Below are positions 28,226 to 38,152 of a DNA stretch of 64,000 nucleotides, piece by piece (positions within the stretch are counted from its first letter, which is position 1; every line of letters begins with the position of its first letter). The stretch spans positions 30,378 to 94,377 of the forward strand of contig NZ_BJDZ01000010.1 in assembly GCF_005405405.1 (NCBI RefSeq), written 5' to 3'. Position numbers and translations under genes: made by a program. Under the pieces are notes generated by a model, which had not been told where the DNA came from, did no database searches, and saw nothing but the letters and a program-made list of their open reading frames with translations. The DNA comes from Lactiplantibacillus plajomi (GTDB taxonomy: Bacteria > Bacillota > Bacilli > Lactobacillales > Lactobacillaceae).

Positions 28226-29492
28226 AACCAAATATCCAGGCGTATTCATAGACGCCAAAGGTAACTTCTACTATGAAACCGAGTTGGGCACCGATAAGAT
28301 GAGTGGCAAGCGCGTCCGCAAGAAAGGGCGGAAGGACAGTCAAGGAATGCCATTCAACACTGCGTTTGCGGCGAACAAGGAACTTACGCGGGTGAAGCGT
28401 GAATATCATGAGGCGCATGGGTTTACGAACTTTCGCATGACCTACCGCCAGTTCATGAAAGACGCGTATATCCCAGCGTACAAAACCGACGTGGAGGAAA
28501 GCACCTTCGCTGTCCGTAATCGCAGCTTTGATATCTGTATCGCCCGCTTTGGCGACCAGCTGTTGCGCGATATCGATATCACCGACGTGCAGAACTTCCG
28601 CACGTGGCTGCTCACGGATGAAAAAGACGGCGGTGCGGGCTACTCGCAAGGCTATGCTGGTTTGGTGTTCGGCTGCTTCCGCAAGTCCCTTGACCATGCG
28701 ATGCAGATGCAGTACCTGTCCAGCAATGTGTCGAAGCGGGTCAAGGCGATTCCTAAGGCCAAAAGCAGCGTGCCGTTCTGGACGAAAGCTGAGTTTGAAC
28801 AAGTCATCGCGCAAATCTGCATTGATGACATTTACGGTCACCTGAACTTCGTGATGTTGTGGCTGTACTTCCTGACTGGCGTGCGCGTCAACGAAGGCAC
28901 GGCGCTGTGGTGGCGAGATGTTGATCTCGCCAAGAAGCAGCTACACGTTGACCACATGCTGGTGATGAAGAACCGGCATGACTGGGAGCGCCACGACTAC
29001 ACGAAGACAGACAGCGGCAAGCGCATCTTGACGCTTGATGATGACACCGTGGCAATTCTACGGCGCTGGCGCGAGGTGCAGCATAGTTTCGGTCTGGGTG
29101 GGGTAGATGATTTCGTCATGACCTACGATGGCTTGCCGATGACCAAGTCCACGATCTCGCGGATTATCCACCGCTACGCCAAGTTGGCGCAGGTGCACCC
29201 AGTCGAAGGCAAAGGGCTGCGCCACAGTCATGCGTCGTATCTCATCAATGAGTTCAACGTCTCCGTACTGGTGTTGTCCAAGCGCTTAGGCCATTCGTCA
29301 CCTGAGATCACGCTGAAGCACTACTCGCACTTATGGGGCGGACTGGATGCAGATATCGCCGAACAGATTGCGGGTAACATCACGATCAAGACGGCGGGTC
29401 AGAATCAGGTGCGGTTCGTGGGGAATCAGGCGGTAAAGTACGATCAACTAAGCCCCGCCAAACTCCCCGCCAAAACAGCAGTTGAGGCATAG
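28218..29492 (+). CDS. int: Tyrosine recombinase (integrase) of the guaA element
   Basis: A 424-residue phage-type integrase. An N-terminal arm-binding domain (Arm-DNA-bind_4-like, KYPGVFIDAKGNFYYE) is followed by a SAM-like core-binding domain (about 75-165) and the catalytic domain. Catalytic residues: R223 in GVRVNEG, R335 in KGLRHSHA (K in place of the first H of HxxR), H/R box in RLGHSS, and Y369 in LKHYSHLW. The ATG at 28218 is preferred, with GGAG upstream. Its 3' end overlaps the two right arm-type repeats. It should insert the element into guaA. Confidence 0.93.
   Translation: MSKTKYPGVFIDAKGNFYYETELGTDKMSGKRVRKKGRKDSQGMPFNTAFAANKELTRVKREYHEAHGFTNFRMTYRQFMKDAYIPAYKTDVEESTFAVRNRSFDICIARFGDQLLRDIDITDVQNFRTWLLTDEKDGGAGYSQGYAGLVFGCFRKSLDHAMQMQYLSSNVSKRVKAIPKAKSSVPFWTKAEFEQVIAQICIDDIYGHLNFVMLWLYFLTGVRVNEGTALWWRDVDLAKKQLHVDHMLVMKNRHDWERHDYTKTDSGKRILTLDDDTVAILRRWREVQHSFGLGGVDDFVMTYDGLPMTKSTISRIIHRYAKLAQVHPVEGKGLRHSHASYLINEFNVSVLVLSKRLGHSSPEITLKHYSHLWGGLDADIAEQIAGNITIKTAGQNQVRFVGNQAVKYDQLSPAKLPAKTAVEA
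29453..29474 (+). other. Right pair of putative integrase arm-type sites
   Basis: CCCCGCCAAA at 29453-29462 and CCCCGCCAAA at 29465-29474, direct and 12 bp apart, within the integrase gene 3' end. Same spacing and orientation as the left pair. Confidence 0.55.
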
Positions 29493-29533
29493 AAAGCTAG
29501 TGGTGGCGCGGGTTAGCGCCGCTGAAAATACGC

Positions 29534-29546
29534 TTGAATGGGAATA
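29534..29546. other. Right attachment site (attR core)
   Basis: TTGAATGGGAATA, identical to the copy at the guaA end. The flanking bases differ on both sides, so the repeat is 13 bp. Confidence 0.8.
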
Positions 29547-29605
29547 GATCGCGGCTGGGATAACTGGTTGTGATTGAGAACCATTCGAATTAAATAGCGA
29601 TTAAG

Positions 29606-29640
29606 AAAGCACGATTACCGTAATGGTAGTCGTGCTTTTT
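29606..29640 (+). terminator. Probable original guaA terminator
   Basis: AAAGCACGATTACC, loop GTAAT, GGTAGTCGTGC and TTTTT. It lies 60 bp past attR, so it would directly follow guaA on excision. Confidence 0.8.
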
Positions 29641-29763
29641 GACGTGGCATTGTAACTTCATATAGTTAAGATATATAATAATAATTGTTTGATAAACATT
29701 TTATAATGGTATGGTTTTAGTAGAAACAAACCATTATAAGGGAACATGGTTGGAGGGAGTAAG

Positions 29764-30784
29764 ATGCAAAGAAAGCGTCACTTATGGATTTGGGTTATTA
29801 TCGTTGCTTTACTGATTGGTCTAGGGGCCTGGTTAGTGGTTAAGAATAAGTCTAGTAATACACAACGAGCCGATCAGGTTGAGTCAAGCTCGAATCGTTC
29901 ATCAGCAACTAAAAGAAAAACGGTCGTACAAAGTCAATCGAAAAAGGAAGCAAATTAATAGCATAACGCCCGAAGAAACGGCGTTGGTAATTGCTTATTA
30001 CGGCGCAAAAAACTTTAACGATAGTGATGGTTGGTCGTCCGTTTACAATCAATTGAGCAACGGCACCTTAAAATTGATGCTGAGTAGCAAGTATAATAAA
30101 GAGTTAGCTAAACCGGGAACGGGGGTACAATATGTTTTCGTTAAAAAGCAGTCGGACACTAGTAAATTGACGATAAGAAACGCCCCTAGTTATACACTTG
30201 AAAATGATCAGACGGTTAACTTTTATCAGCCTTACAATTATGAAAATACAATTCAACGAGTTGGTTTAGAGGAAATCATTGATTTTGGGAATGAACATGA
30301 AATCGCTGGGCAGATTAAGCAGCGTGAAAAAAACGTTACGTTGACGGATGTGCGTAAAACTGAAACCAATAATACACTAACTGAAAATGACTTGAATGAT
30401 GATCCAAACTACCTTTTTGAAAAGGCTTTAGTCTTCTACGGTACCCAACGTGGAACATCTGATGAATGGAAGTCGTTGAAAAAGATGATTGCGGAAGAGA
30501 CGGTTAAACTGGAGTTTTCGGGTAGTGCTTCAGAGGGAACGCAGATTGTCTTGCAACAAGCGGGAAGTACCGGAGCGTTGATTTTTTATGAAAGTGCAAG
30601 TACGGGGCATCCCGCACTTTATAATTTTGGGCATCTTACGGGTACCGATGAAGATGATTACAAATTTGGTGATACGGGGAATTCAAACGTTGGTTACACC
30701 GTTAAGGAACTATTACCCTATATCAATTCACACGGTGGTCGGGCTGCGGTTGAAAAGATGCCAATTGACCAATATTTACCGTAA
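29764..30784 (+). pseudogene. Membrane-anchored extracellular protein with a frameshift
   Basis: The start ATG at 29764 has GGAGGG upstream and codes a short N-terminus, a membrane helix (LWIWVIIVALLIGLGAWLVV) and a Ser/Lys linker ending at 29958. The rest, through PIDQYLP at 30784, is in the next frame. A single extra A in the run at about 29940-29944 (TCGAAAAAGG) would explain it: without it, SKRKQINSITPEETALVIAY reads through. The folded part seems to hold two related modules (about 29978-30190 and 30405-30620). Function unknown; possibly a lactobacillar surface protein of a DUF family I cannot name. Confidence 0.7.
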
Positions 30785-30863
30785 TAAATGTTATTCATCT
30801 GTGGCAAAAAAATTAAGCTACGTAGAGTAAGTGACTCGATTCTAAAATTATCAGAAGTAGACT

Positions 30864-30900
30864 AACAGCACGATTACCAGTCATGGCAATCGTGCTGTTG
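30864..30900 (+). terminator. Terminator after the frameshifted membrane protein gene
   Basis: AACAGCACGATTACC / GGCAATCGTGCTGTT hairpin with one mismatch and a weak T tail. It shares GCACGATTACC with the hairpin at 29606. Confidence 0.65.
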
Positions 30901-30947
30901 GTATATTCGGAGACTATTTTGATTTAAGAGGGGAGTTTATCTGAGAA

Positions 30948-31415
30948 CTACCCTAGCTTAGTTAAATGCTCAACAATAATCCTTGCATTCGTTCGCTGCC
31001 ACGGCTGGCGCCAAATGAACTTAGTTACGGTGGCTTTTAACTTACCAGAGATGGTTTCGATAATAAGAAAATAAGTTAAGCCGTGGTTTTTAACCTGCAC
31101 CCGGGTCATTTCGGCAAAGGGGATGAAGCCATTTTCACCAGTAAACTGGCTGTGTAGGTCCAAGCCCAAAACTAACAGACCGTCTTTTTCCAAACTCAGG
31201 TCAAAGTACGCTTGTGATAGGGCGCTAAGCGGACCAAATCCAGGTAAATTTTGAAAATAGCCGTAAACGTACGGGGCTTCACCGGTAAAGCCAATTTGAT
31301 GCCGATAAGCCATAATGCGTTCGGGTGAAGAGTCTTGCACTTTGGCGACGGGGTGAGGTGGTTGAACGGTTAGCTGAATCTTAGGCTGGTCATGAGTACC
31401 GGTTGGTTGGGTCAA
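30948..31415 (-). CDS. Hypothetical protein, PH-like beta-rich C-terminal domain
   Basis: A 155-residue protein I do not recognise. TTG start with GGAGG 7 bp upstream. The first ~60 residues are loosely ordered. The rest alternates short hydrophobic strands (YFDLSLEKDGLLVLGLDL, TGENGFIPFAEMTRVQV) and ends in a helix, a pattern of bacterial PH-like domains. No signal peptide or membrane helix. It stands alone on its strand. Confidence 0.6.
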   Translation of the reverse strand: MTQPTGTHDQPKIQLTVQPPHPVAKVQDSSPERIMAYRHQIGFTGEAPYVYGYFQNLPGFGPLSALSQAYFDLSLEKDGLLVLGLDLHSQFTGENGFIPFAEMTRVQVKNHGLTYFLIIETISGKLKATVTKFIWRQPWQRTNARIIVEHLTKLG

Positions 31416-31672
31416 AATTGAACCTCCAAAAATATTTTAAATGACGGTGCCATAAGCGTTAAATTCATCGTGTCAAGTGTGGTGATGAGCCTAGCGACGG
31501 CAAATTAATCAGTTTAATTATAAGTGATGATTAAGTAATTATAAATATATTAATTAAAACGGGTGAAGTTTCGGTCGCGGGTAGCTTTTGACTGCCTGAG
31601 TTCATTCACCGCGATGGCATAATTGCAACGGATGCTTTAAGCTTAAAGTATAACAAAAACGGTGGTGGGAAA

Positions 31673-34585
31673 ATGCAGGATCTACTAGTGAAGCGCGTCT
31701 TTCAGGCGTGGCAACTTGCCGACAGTATTGATGGCGGTGAAGTCGACGTGAGAAACGCGAAGGCGCTGCGGCAACAGTTCGATGAGATTGAAGCGGCCTT
31801 TAGTGATGAAACGGCGCGTAAAAAGGGGACTAACTCGTTAGTTTACCTAGGGGAATATAACAAGCAGGCGTTGCGTCACGAAATTCAGCAGACGCTTTTT
31901 CATGATGATCAGCCGATCGAAAATGAAGATCCGGCGGTCGGTTACAGCGTCGGCTTAATCATGGGAGCGGACTGGCAGCTACAAAGTATCTTTATCCCGA
32001 AAGTGGCTTACTTTTACTTACAGTTACGGGGGAACCACGTTAAACGGGCGGCGGATGATAAGCAGTACCGCGATTATTGTGATTATTTCGAGAAATACTT
32101 ACGCCGTGAAATGGAAAATCAACCAATCGACGTTGCGTTGCAAAAAGCTAGTCGGTTGGTCGACCAGGAATTTAAGTTAAAACGGGTAAACGAAGCCCGG
32201 CTCCGCGGCATTTTAAATTACACGGAGCATCAGGAACCGGCACTATTAAATAGTTTTTACGGTGATGATTTAGCCCGGATATTAGCAGCGGACGACGATG
32301 CCCTGTTGACCGCCTACGTCCACGGTCGTCAGCAGCAACACGAAGATATTGATAAGAATTGGGCGAAAATCGACCAAATTTTACAACCGGCCAACTTACC
32401 GGACGGGCGCTGGCCTAGCCCGGACGCCTTCTTCCAATCGCTGATGCAGCAAGTTTCCATCAACGTTTTGCGGGAGCGCGGTGGCCTTAAAGCCGATTTG
32501 CAGACCGTTAACGGGCCACCCGGTACCGGTAAGACCACCTTGTTAAAGGACGTGTTTGCGGACATGGTGGTGGAACAGGCCAAGGCGATGGCTAAATTGG
32601 ATAAGCCCAGCGACGGGTTTAAGAAAATTGATCAAATTGTGTTATATCAAAAAATTAAGTTTAATTGTTTTGAGCTGATTCCCGAACTACGTGGCTTTGG
32701 CGTGGTGGTGTCGAGTAATAATAATTCGGCGGTGGCGAACATCGCTAAGGATTTTCCAAATAAAAAGGAGATTCAGCAGTTTCCGGATAACCACCAAAAC
32801 GATTACCTCGACCAATTGGCGAAGATTGATTACTTTACCGACATCGCGAAGTCGGCCTTGCAAAGTGAGCAGGCGTGGGGCCTGTTTGCCGTGCAGATGG
32901 GGAGTCAGAAAAATCAACAGCGGGTGGTGGACGCCGTGATTAAAAGTGCCAAGGGAACCACGCCGTTTAAGGTGGCGGTAGCCCAAGGACGTTCAGCCGA
33001 TACTTGGCAGGCCGCCCGCAAAAACTTCCAGCAACGGCTAGCAGCCGTGCGGACCGCAAAAAAGGACGTCGCTGCCAAAATCAAGCGGGTTCGCGCCTAC
33101 GATCCGGCTAAGTTGGCGGACCTCGAAAGCCAGCTGGCGGCGACGACCCCGCAACCGTTATTAAACGAGATTCAGCAACTGCGGGCCGGGGTCACCGAAC
33201 AGCAACGGGCGGTCGACGCCATTCCGAAGCGTGGTGGGTTACTGTTCTGGTTACCGAGTCAACGCCAACGCGCACGGTTGGCTAGTCAGCTGGCCGAGTT
33301 GCATACACAAATTGCGGCCAAGCAAACGGCATTGACCAATTTACAGCAGCAAATTGACGGTCTAAAGCAGCGGATTGCCACCATCAAACGGGAACGCCAA
33401 CGAATCGAAACGTTGAAACGGGAACTTAATGCCGACCAGACGTACGGCGTCACGCTGGATTATTGGCAACAAACCAGTGCCGATAAGTTACAGATTCAAG
33501 TGCCGTACAACAGTAAACGGTTGCAGGCGGCCCGTGCCGAACTGTTCATTGCGGCAATGCGGTTGCGTAAGCAATTTATTTGCGAAGCGGAAAAACCGGT
33601 TTCGAACGCCTGGCACGTTTTCAAGGAACGTAAGTCGCTACTATTCCCACAGTAGGCCCACGTTTTGACGGCGGCCTTTCAAATCATGCAGTTGTTAGTG
33701 CCGGTCATGAGTACGACCTTGGCGAGTGTCCAGAGTATGTTCAAGCAGTTCGGTGCCAACACTCTCGACAACGTCTTCGTTGACGAGGCTGGTCAGGCGA
33801 CGCCGTCTTCGGTTGCCGGACTGATTTGGCGGGCCCGACACTTCACGGCGGTCGGTGATCCGGCGCAAATCGAACCGGTGGTCACGACTGGTGAGGCGGC
33901 GCTGCGGATGATTGCGCAAGCTTACGACGTTGACGCCAAGTACACGATTCCAACGAGTTCAGCGCAACAGTTGGCCGATAACGCCAGCGTTTACGGCACG
34001 GTTCGACAGGACGGGTCGTGGATTGGAATGCCGCTATGGGTGCACCGCCGCTGTGCCTCGCCGATGTTTGAGATTGCCAATGAAATTTCTTATGAAAACC
34101 GGATGGTGCAGGGCAAGCTGACCAAAAAGGGCGACCAGCTGACTAGTCAGTGGCTGGATTCGAAGGGCACCACCAGTCAGCGTCAGTTCGTGCCGGTTCA
34201 CGCTAAAGTTGTTGCTGACCAAATCAAAACCTTACTTGAAAGTGGGGTTAAGTTGGACGATATCTTCGTTATTTCGCCGTTTCGGGCAGTCGTTGCCGGC
34301 ATGAAACGGGCGTTACGGGGGCAAAGCGGTGGTGGCGACGGTGCCAAGTGGGTTGACTCCCATATCGGGACGGTCCATACCTTTCAGGGGAAGGAAGCCG
34401 ACGTGGTCTTTTTCGTTATCGGGACGGATGCGACTAGCGACGGCAGTGCTAACTGGGCGTTTCAAAAGCCGAACTTACTCAACGTCGCGGCCACGCGGGC
34501 CAAAAAGGCCTTTTACGTGGTTGGTGACCGTAAACGGATCGGACCGAAAAAATACATTACGGTTGCGGACCGGTTATTAAGTTGA
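31673..34585 (+). pseudogene. Superfamily 1 AAA/helicase-like ATPase interrupted by an in-frame TAG
   Basis: One reading frame of ~970 codons broken only by TAG at 33653-33655 (after SLLFPQ, before AHVLTAAFQ). The first part has Walker A NGPPGTGKTTLLKD near residue 278 and a long coiled-coil region (about 440-600). The second has Walker B VFVDEAGQATPSS, GDPAQIEPVV and the late helicase motif VAATRAKKAFYVVGDR, that is a DNA2/NAM7-type SF1 helicase. Both halves are needed for activity. The lesion is a single codon (CAG to TAG is plausible), so it may be a young nonsense mutation, a sequence error or suppressed. GGTGGG precedes the ATG. Confidence 0.78.
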
Positions 34586-34698
34586 AAATCAGCTTTTTCA
34601 TGGTAGCTAGGAGCTGAGTCGCGCAATTTTAGTTCGTACCATTTATACTGAAAATAGACAGTTAAATGAGCTAACATAAATCGAGGAGGCTATTTTCA

Positions 34699-35328
34699 AT
34701 GAAAATTTTTGTTGCTGGTAGTACTGGCCGGGTCGCAACCGAACTGGTGAACCGCCTAATTAAGCAGGGCCACGACGTTATTGGCGGTGCCCGGCACCCG
34801 GAAAATAACGTGAAGTCGCCGCAAGTCACGCCGGTTAAGTTGGACTTACACGCCAGCGTGGCCGAATTGAGTGCGTTGATCGGCAAGGTAGACCTAATTT
34901 ACTTTACGGCCGGTTCCCGCGGTAAGGACCTGTTACAAACCGACGCGTTCGGGGCGGTCAAGTTAATGCAGGCGGCTGAAAAGAATGGTATCGACCGGTT
35001 CATCATGTTGAGTTCACTGAATTCCTTAGAACCGGAAAAGTGGAATCAACCTGGTTTGACCGACTACAACATCGCAAAGTTCTTTGCGGATAACTACCTG
35101 ATTCACCAAACCAAACTGAATTACACGATTTTACAGCCGGTCAACCTGACCGAAGAAGCTGGAACGGGCAAGGTAACTTTTGGCGACAGTGCCGTAACGA
35201 CCAACCCGATTCCGGACGTGGCCGCGGTGCTAGCCGAGCTACCCCAATACCCGAATACGGCGCGCAAGGTGATCATTATGCGCGCTGGTGACCAACCGAT
35301 TGCCACTGCTTTGCAAGCTTTAGCGTAG
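34699..35328 (+). CDS. NAD(P)-binding oxidoreductase, atypical SDR (NmrA-like)
   Basis: A 209-residue Rossmann-fold protein. The N-terminal dinucleotide motif is FVAGSTGRVATEL (GxxGRV pattern). The catalytic region has SSLNSLEP and YNIAKFFADNYL, where YxxxK is present (Y114-like, AK). It belongs to the extended SDR group related to NmrA. Substrate not predictable. GAGGAGG precedes the ATG. A short hypothetical gene follows. Confidence 0.82.
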   Translation: MKIFVAGSTGRVATELVNRLIKQGHDVIGGARHPENNVKSPQVTPVKLDLHASVAELSALIGKVDLIYFTAGSRGKDLLQTDAFGAVKLMQAAEKNGIDRFIMLSSLNSLEPEKWNQPGLTDYNIAKFFADNYLIHQTKLNYTILQPVNLTEEAGTGKVTFGDSAVTTNPIPDVAAVLAELPQYPNTARKVIIMRAGDQPIATALQALA

Positions 35329-35368
35329 GACCGGCAAAACAAGGTTTAACTAGGGGGAAGCTGAGTTT

Positions 35369-35614
35369 ATGGCGAACGAGCAACCAGAATCCGTTAAATT
35401 ACGGGCGGAACTAGATGACATTATGATGAACCTCGAACCGTACCATGGGGATGAACTGAAGCAGCGGTTGTACCGGGCCGGCGACTGTTTGTTGGCGTTG
35501 GACCTACTAGATGAACCCGATAATCGTAATTTATTACGGATTTTCAACGTGTACGATGCGCACAAGCGGCGTCAGTTGGAACGGGCGCTAAAGCACCCTA
35601 AAATTGAGCCATAA
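35369..35614 (+). CDS. Small hypothetical protein (81 aa)
   Basis: An 81-residue protein with GGGGGAAG before the ATG and a terminator just after it. Charged and mostly helical (ELDDIMMNLEPYHGDELKQR), no signal peptide or membrane helix. Function unknown. It lies 40 bp downstream of the NAD(P)-binding gene and may be co-transcribed. Confidence 0.6.
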   Translation: MANEQPESVKLRAELDDIMMNLEPYHGDELKQRLYRAGDCLLALDLLDEPDNRNLLRIFNVYDAHKRRQLERALKHPKIEP

Positions 35615-35623
35615 ATCAATAGT

Positions 35624-35660
35624 AAAGTCGTCAATTTTAATTGAAATTGACGGCTTTTTT
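35624..35660. terminator. Terminator between small ORF and LysR gene
   Basis: AAAGTCGTCAATTT / AAATTGACGGCTTT hairpin with one G-T pair and a T tail. Probably bidirectional. Confidence 0.8.
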
Positions 35661-36583
35661 CATGGTCTTAGCTTAGTTGCAATCAATTGTGCTAGCTTCT
35701 GGACGATGGTTTCGCTATGGGCACCGGTCATAATGCTGATTTCTAACGAGGCCATCCGCGCCGGAACCACGAGTAAGTTGACGTTGGCGCGGTGTCGTAA
35801 AAAGTAGTTGGCGGTCGTTTGCATGGCCATAGTGATGCCAACGCCCTGCGCCGCGCAGAGCATCGCTTCCTCGTAGGTCGCGACGGTGACGTTACTGCTG
35901 AAATGCAGGTCGTTTAAGTGGAAAAAATGACTAGTGACGTCGATAAAGGACGTTTCGGCCGACCACTTGATGTAGTTTTCCGCTTGTAGGGTCACTAAAT
36001 CGGTCGCGGTCAGGTCGCGACAAAACTGGTCCGGGTGGTACAACGGGCTGGTGGCACTAATCACAAAGCACAGCTGCTCAGTGAAAAGCGGAATCGATTG
36101 AATGGTCGGATCACTGGCGTTGCGACCAATAAAAATGGCAACTTGACCGTCCTTGAGTGCTGCCAGGGCCTTGGCGGTCGTTAAACTGACCGTTTCTAAT
36201 TGAAGTTTGGGATAAGCCGTCTGCAGGGCGCTCGTAATTTTTGGCAAGATGATTGGCGCGTAGGTCGGGAAGAAGGCTAACCGTAACTGAAACGGTGGGT
36301 TACTTTGAAATTGACGCATTTCGAGGTGGGTCTGCTGGTCGAAACGGAGTTGGGCCTCCAAGCGACTAAGTAGTTGTTCACCGGCAGCGGTTAATGAAAT
36401 CGGAGTTTGTTGCCGGTTAACCAGCTGCACGCCGTATTCTCGTTCCGCGGCGGTGAGGACTTTGCTGATGTTCGGCTGGCTGGTGTAGCGCCATTCGGCA
36501 ACCTGCGTTAGGGTCGCTGCCGTTTGGACGGTGGTTAAGATTTCTTTTAAAACGCGGTTTGGGTTATTGGCCATTTTAATCAT
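35660..36583 (-). CDS. LysR-type transcriptional regulator
   Basis: A 307-residue regulator. The winged HTH is at the N-terminus (TLTQVAEWRYTSQPNISKVL), followed by the periplasmic-binding-like effector domain (about 90-300). It is divergent from the CoA-transferase/flavoprotein genes across a 111-bp AT-rich gap, the classical LysR arrangement, so it probably controls them in response to a substrate. The start may also be at 36574; neither RBS is decisive. Confidence 0.87.
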   Translation of the reverse strand: MIKMANNPNRVLKEILTTVQTAATLTQVAEWRYTSQPNISKVLTAAEREYGVQLVNRQQTPISLTAAGEQLLSRLEAQLRFDQQTHLEMRQFQSNPPFQLRLAFFPTYAPIILPKITSALQTAYPKLQLETVSLTTAKALAALKDGQVAIFIGRNASDPTIQSIPLFTEQLCFVISATSPLYHPDQFCRDLTATDLVTLQAENYIKWSAETSFIDVTSHFFHLNDLHFSSNVTVATYEEAMLCAAQGVGITMAMQTTANYFLRHRANVNLLVVPARMASLEISIMTGAHSETIVQKLAQLIATKLRP

Positions 36584-36694
36584 ATCCTTTTTGGCATGAT
36601 GTTATATTTATTATTCTATTTTATTATTTTTGGCGGTGGATTTAAACTAGCAGTATAGAAGCGCTTCCAATTCTAGCTTAAATCGAGGCAAATT

Positions 36695-38128
36695 ATGACG
36701 TATAAATTTGGTAATACTTTTTCAGAATTGATGCAGATTAGAGACCAGTCGGATGATCCGACTCGGGAAATTACAATCCATAAGTCGGCCACGACGATGT
36801 ATAAAACGCCGGTGAAAATCGAAGAAGTGATTACCGAAGCGTTAGCGGCCCGTGCGGTGGCTGCCAACGACTTATGGCAGTTGAAAACTGGTCGCCGGCA
36901 AACCATTTCGATTGATTCGGAGGCCGCGGCAGCGTTATGTGCGCTGGGAACCCCGATGACTGCCCGCAAAAATGCGACCGGGCATTACGAGTCGATTCCG
37001 GAGGCGGCTAACTTTTCCCAAATGGTGGCGATTACGCAACCGTGGGAGTGCCGCGATGGCCGCTGGTTCTTACCGCACTTTAACTTACCCAATTTGGAGA
37101 AGCGGGTGCTGAGCGTGTTGCACTGTGACAAGACGCCGGCATCGGTTGCGCAAGCGGTTAAAAAGTGGTCTGCAGAAGACCTGGATCAGGCGATTGCCGA
37201 TGCCCGCGCTTGCGGTGGCATCGTTTACCGGCCTGATGAATGGTTGAAGACACCCCAGGGGAAGTACTTGGCATCACGGCCAGTGGTTGAAATTGAAAAA
37301 ATTGGGGATAGTGCCCCGGAACCGTTACCTGAAAATGACGCAGCACCCTTAGCCGGTCTGAACTTGCTAGACCTAACAAGGATCATTGCGGGGCCAACTT
37401 GTGGCGAGGCGTTGACTGAACACGGTGCGAACGATTTGATGGTCACCGCCGAGCAGTTGCCGCAAGTCCCAGCCTTTGTTCGTGATTCCAGTCACGGCAA
37501 GCGGTCAACGTTCCTGGATTATACCCAAGCAGACAACAAAGCCACTTTAACGAAGCTGGCCCGCCAAGCCGATATTTTCTTAGAAGGTTACCGGCCGGGT
37601 GCAATGGCAAAACACGGGTTTGGTGCCGATGACTTGAAGCAACTGCGACCAGGGATTGTTTACGTTAGCGTGAACTGCCACGGAACTGGCGGTCCTTATG
37701 CCGACCGGGCCGGTTGGGACCAAGTCGCGCAAGCTAATACGGGGATTGCTTACGTGCAAGGTCAAGCGGAAGGGACGCACCCTAAGTTAATCCCAGTCTT
37801 TCTATCCGACTTCTTAACCGGCTACCTGGCAGCGTTCGGGGCGATGTTAGCACTTAAACGGCGGGCAGTTGAAGGCGGCTCCTACCGGGTCAACGTTTCG
37901 CTTGATCAGTCCTGCATGTTGGCGCTCCGTCAAGGGTTACGAACGGATGATTACATGGCCTCGCCGGACGATATTTCAACAGTTAAGTACGACCAGTACG
38001 CGGTTTATGACCACACGGCTACGTACGGCGACTTAAAGACGTTGGGGCCAGTCATTAAAATGTCGGAAACACCTTGTTGCTGGCACGGAACCACGCCGGC
38101 ACTGGGAAGTGCGCGGGCGGAATGGTAA
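36695..38128 (+). CDS. CaiB/BaiF family CoA-transferase
   Basis: A 477-residue family III CoA-transferase. From about residue 210 it shows the CaiB signature LNLLDLTRIIAGPTCGEALT, the SHGKRSTFLDYTQ region and FLEGYRPGAMAKHGFG. The ~200-residue N-terminal half looks like a degenerate partner lobe. It lies 24 bp upstream of the FMN/FAD reductase gene, so it may activate the reductase substrate as a CoA ester or do a related transfer. CGAGG precedes the ATG. Family sure, substrate unknown. Confidence 0.82.
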   Translation: MTYKFGNTFSELMQIRDQSDDPTREITIHKSATTMYKTPVKIEEVITEALAARAVAANDLWQLKTGRRQTISIDSEAAAALCALGTPMTARKNATGHYESIPEAANFSQMVAITQPWECRDGRWFLPHFNLPNLEKRVLSVLHCDKTPASVAQAVKKWSAEDLDQAIADARACGGIVYRPDEWLKTPQGKYLASRPVVEIEKIGDSAPEPLPENDAAPLAGLNLLDLTRIIAGPTCGEALTEHGANDLMVTAEQLPQVPAFVRDSSHGKRSTFLDYTQADNKATLTKLARQADIFLEGYRPGAMAKHGFGADDLKQLRPGIVYVSVNCHGTGGPYADRAGWDQVAQANTGIAYVQGQAEGTHPKLIPVFLSDFLTGYLAAFGAMLALKRRAVEGGSYRVNVSLDQSCMLALRQGLRTDDYMASPDDISTVKYDQYAVYDHTATYGDLKTLGPVIKMSETPCCWHGTTPALGSARAEW

Positions 38129-38152
38129 GGCAAGTAAGGAGGCAAAATACTA

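Larger units (their letters stand above)
17312..29546 (+). mobile_element. Integrative mobilizable element in guaA 3' end carrying type I RM and CBASS
   Basis: About 12.2 kb bounded by the direct repeat TTGAATGGGAATA, one copy ending guaA and the other 41 bp beyond the integrase gene. Gene content in order: hsdM, hsdS, hsdR, CD-NTase, E2-like protein, S-4TM effector, oriT, MobT/Rep_trans relaxase, DUF3173 protein, tyrosine integrase. The integrase sits at the right end, as is usual for such elements. The guaA 3' end is a known target for several integrases. There are no type IV secretion genes, so it is an IME rather than an ICE. The chromosomal guaA terminator now lies beyond the right end at 29606. 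Confidence 0.87.

Noticed and set aside
29493..29533. Longer att repeats than 13 bp
   Set aside because: Bases beyond TTGAATGGGAATA differ on both sides.
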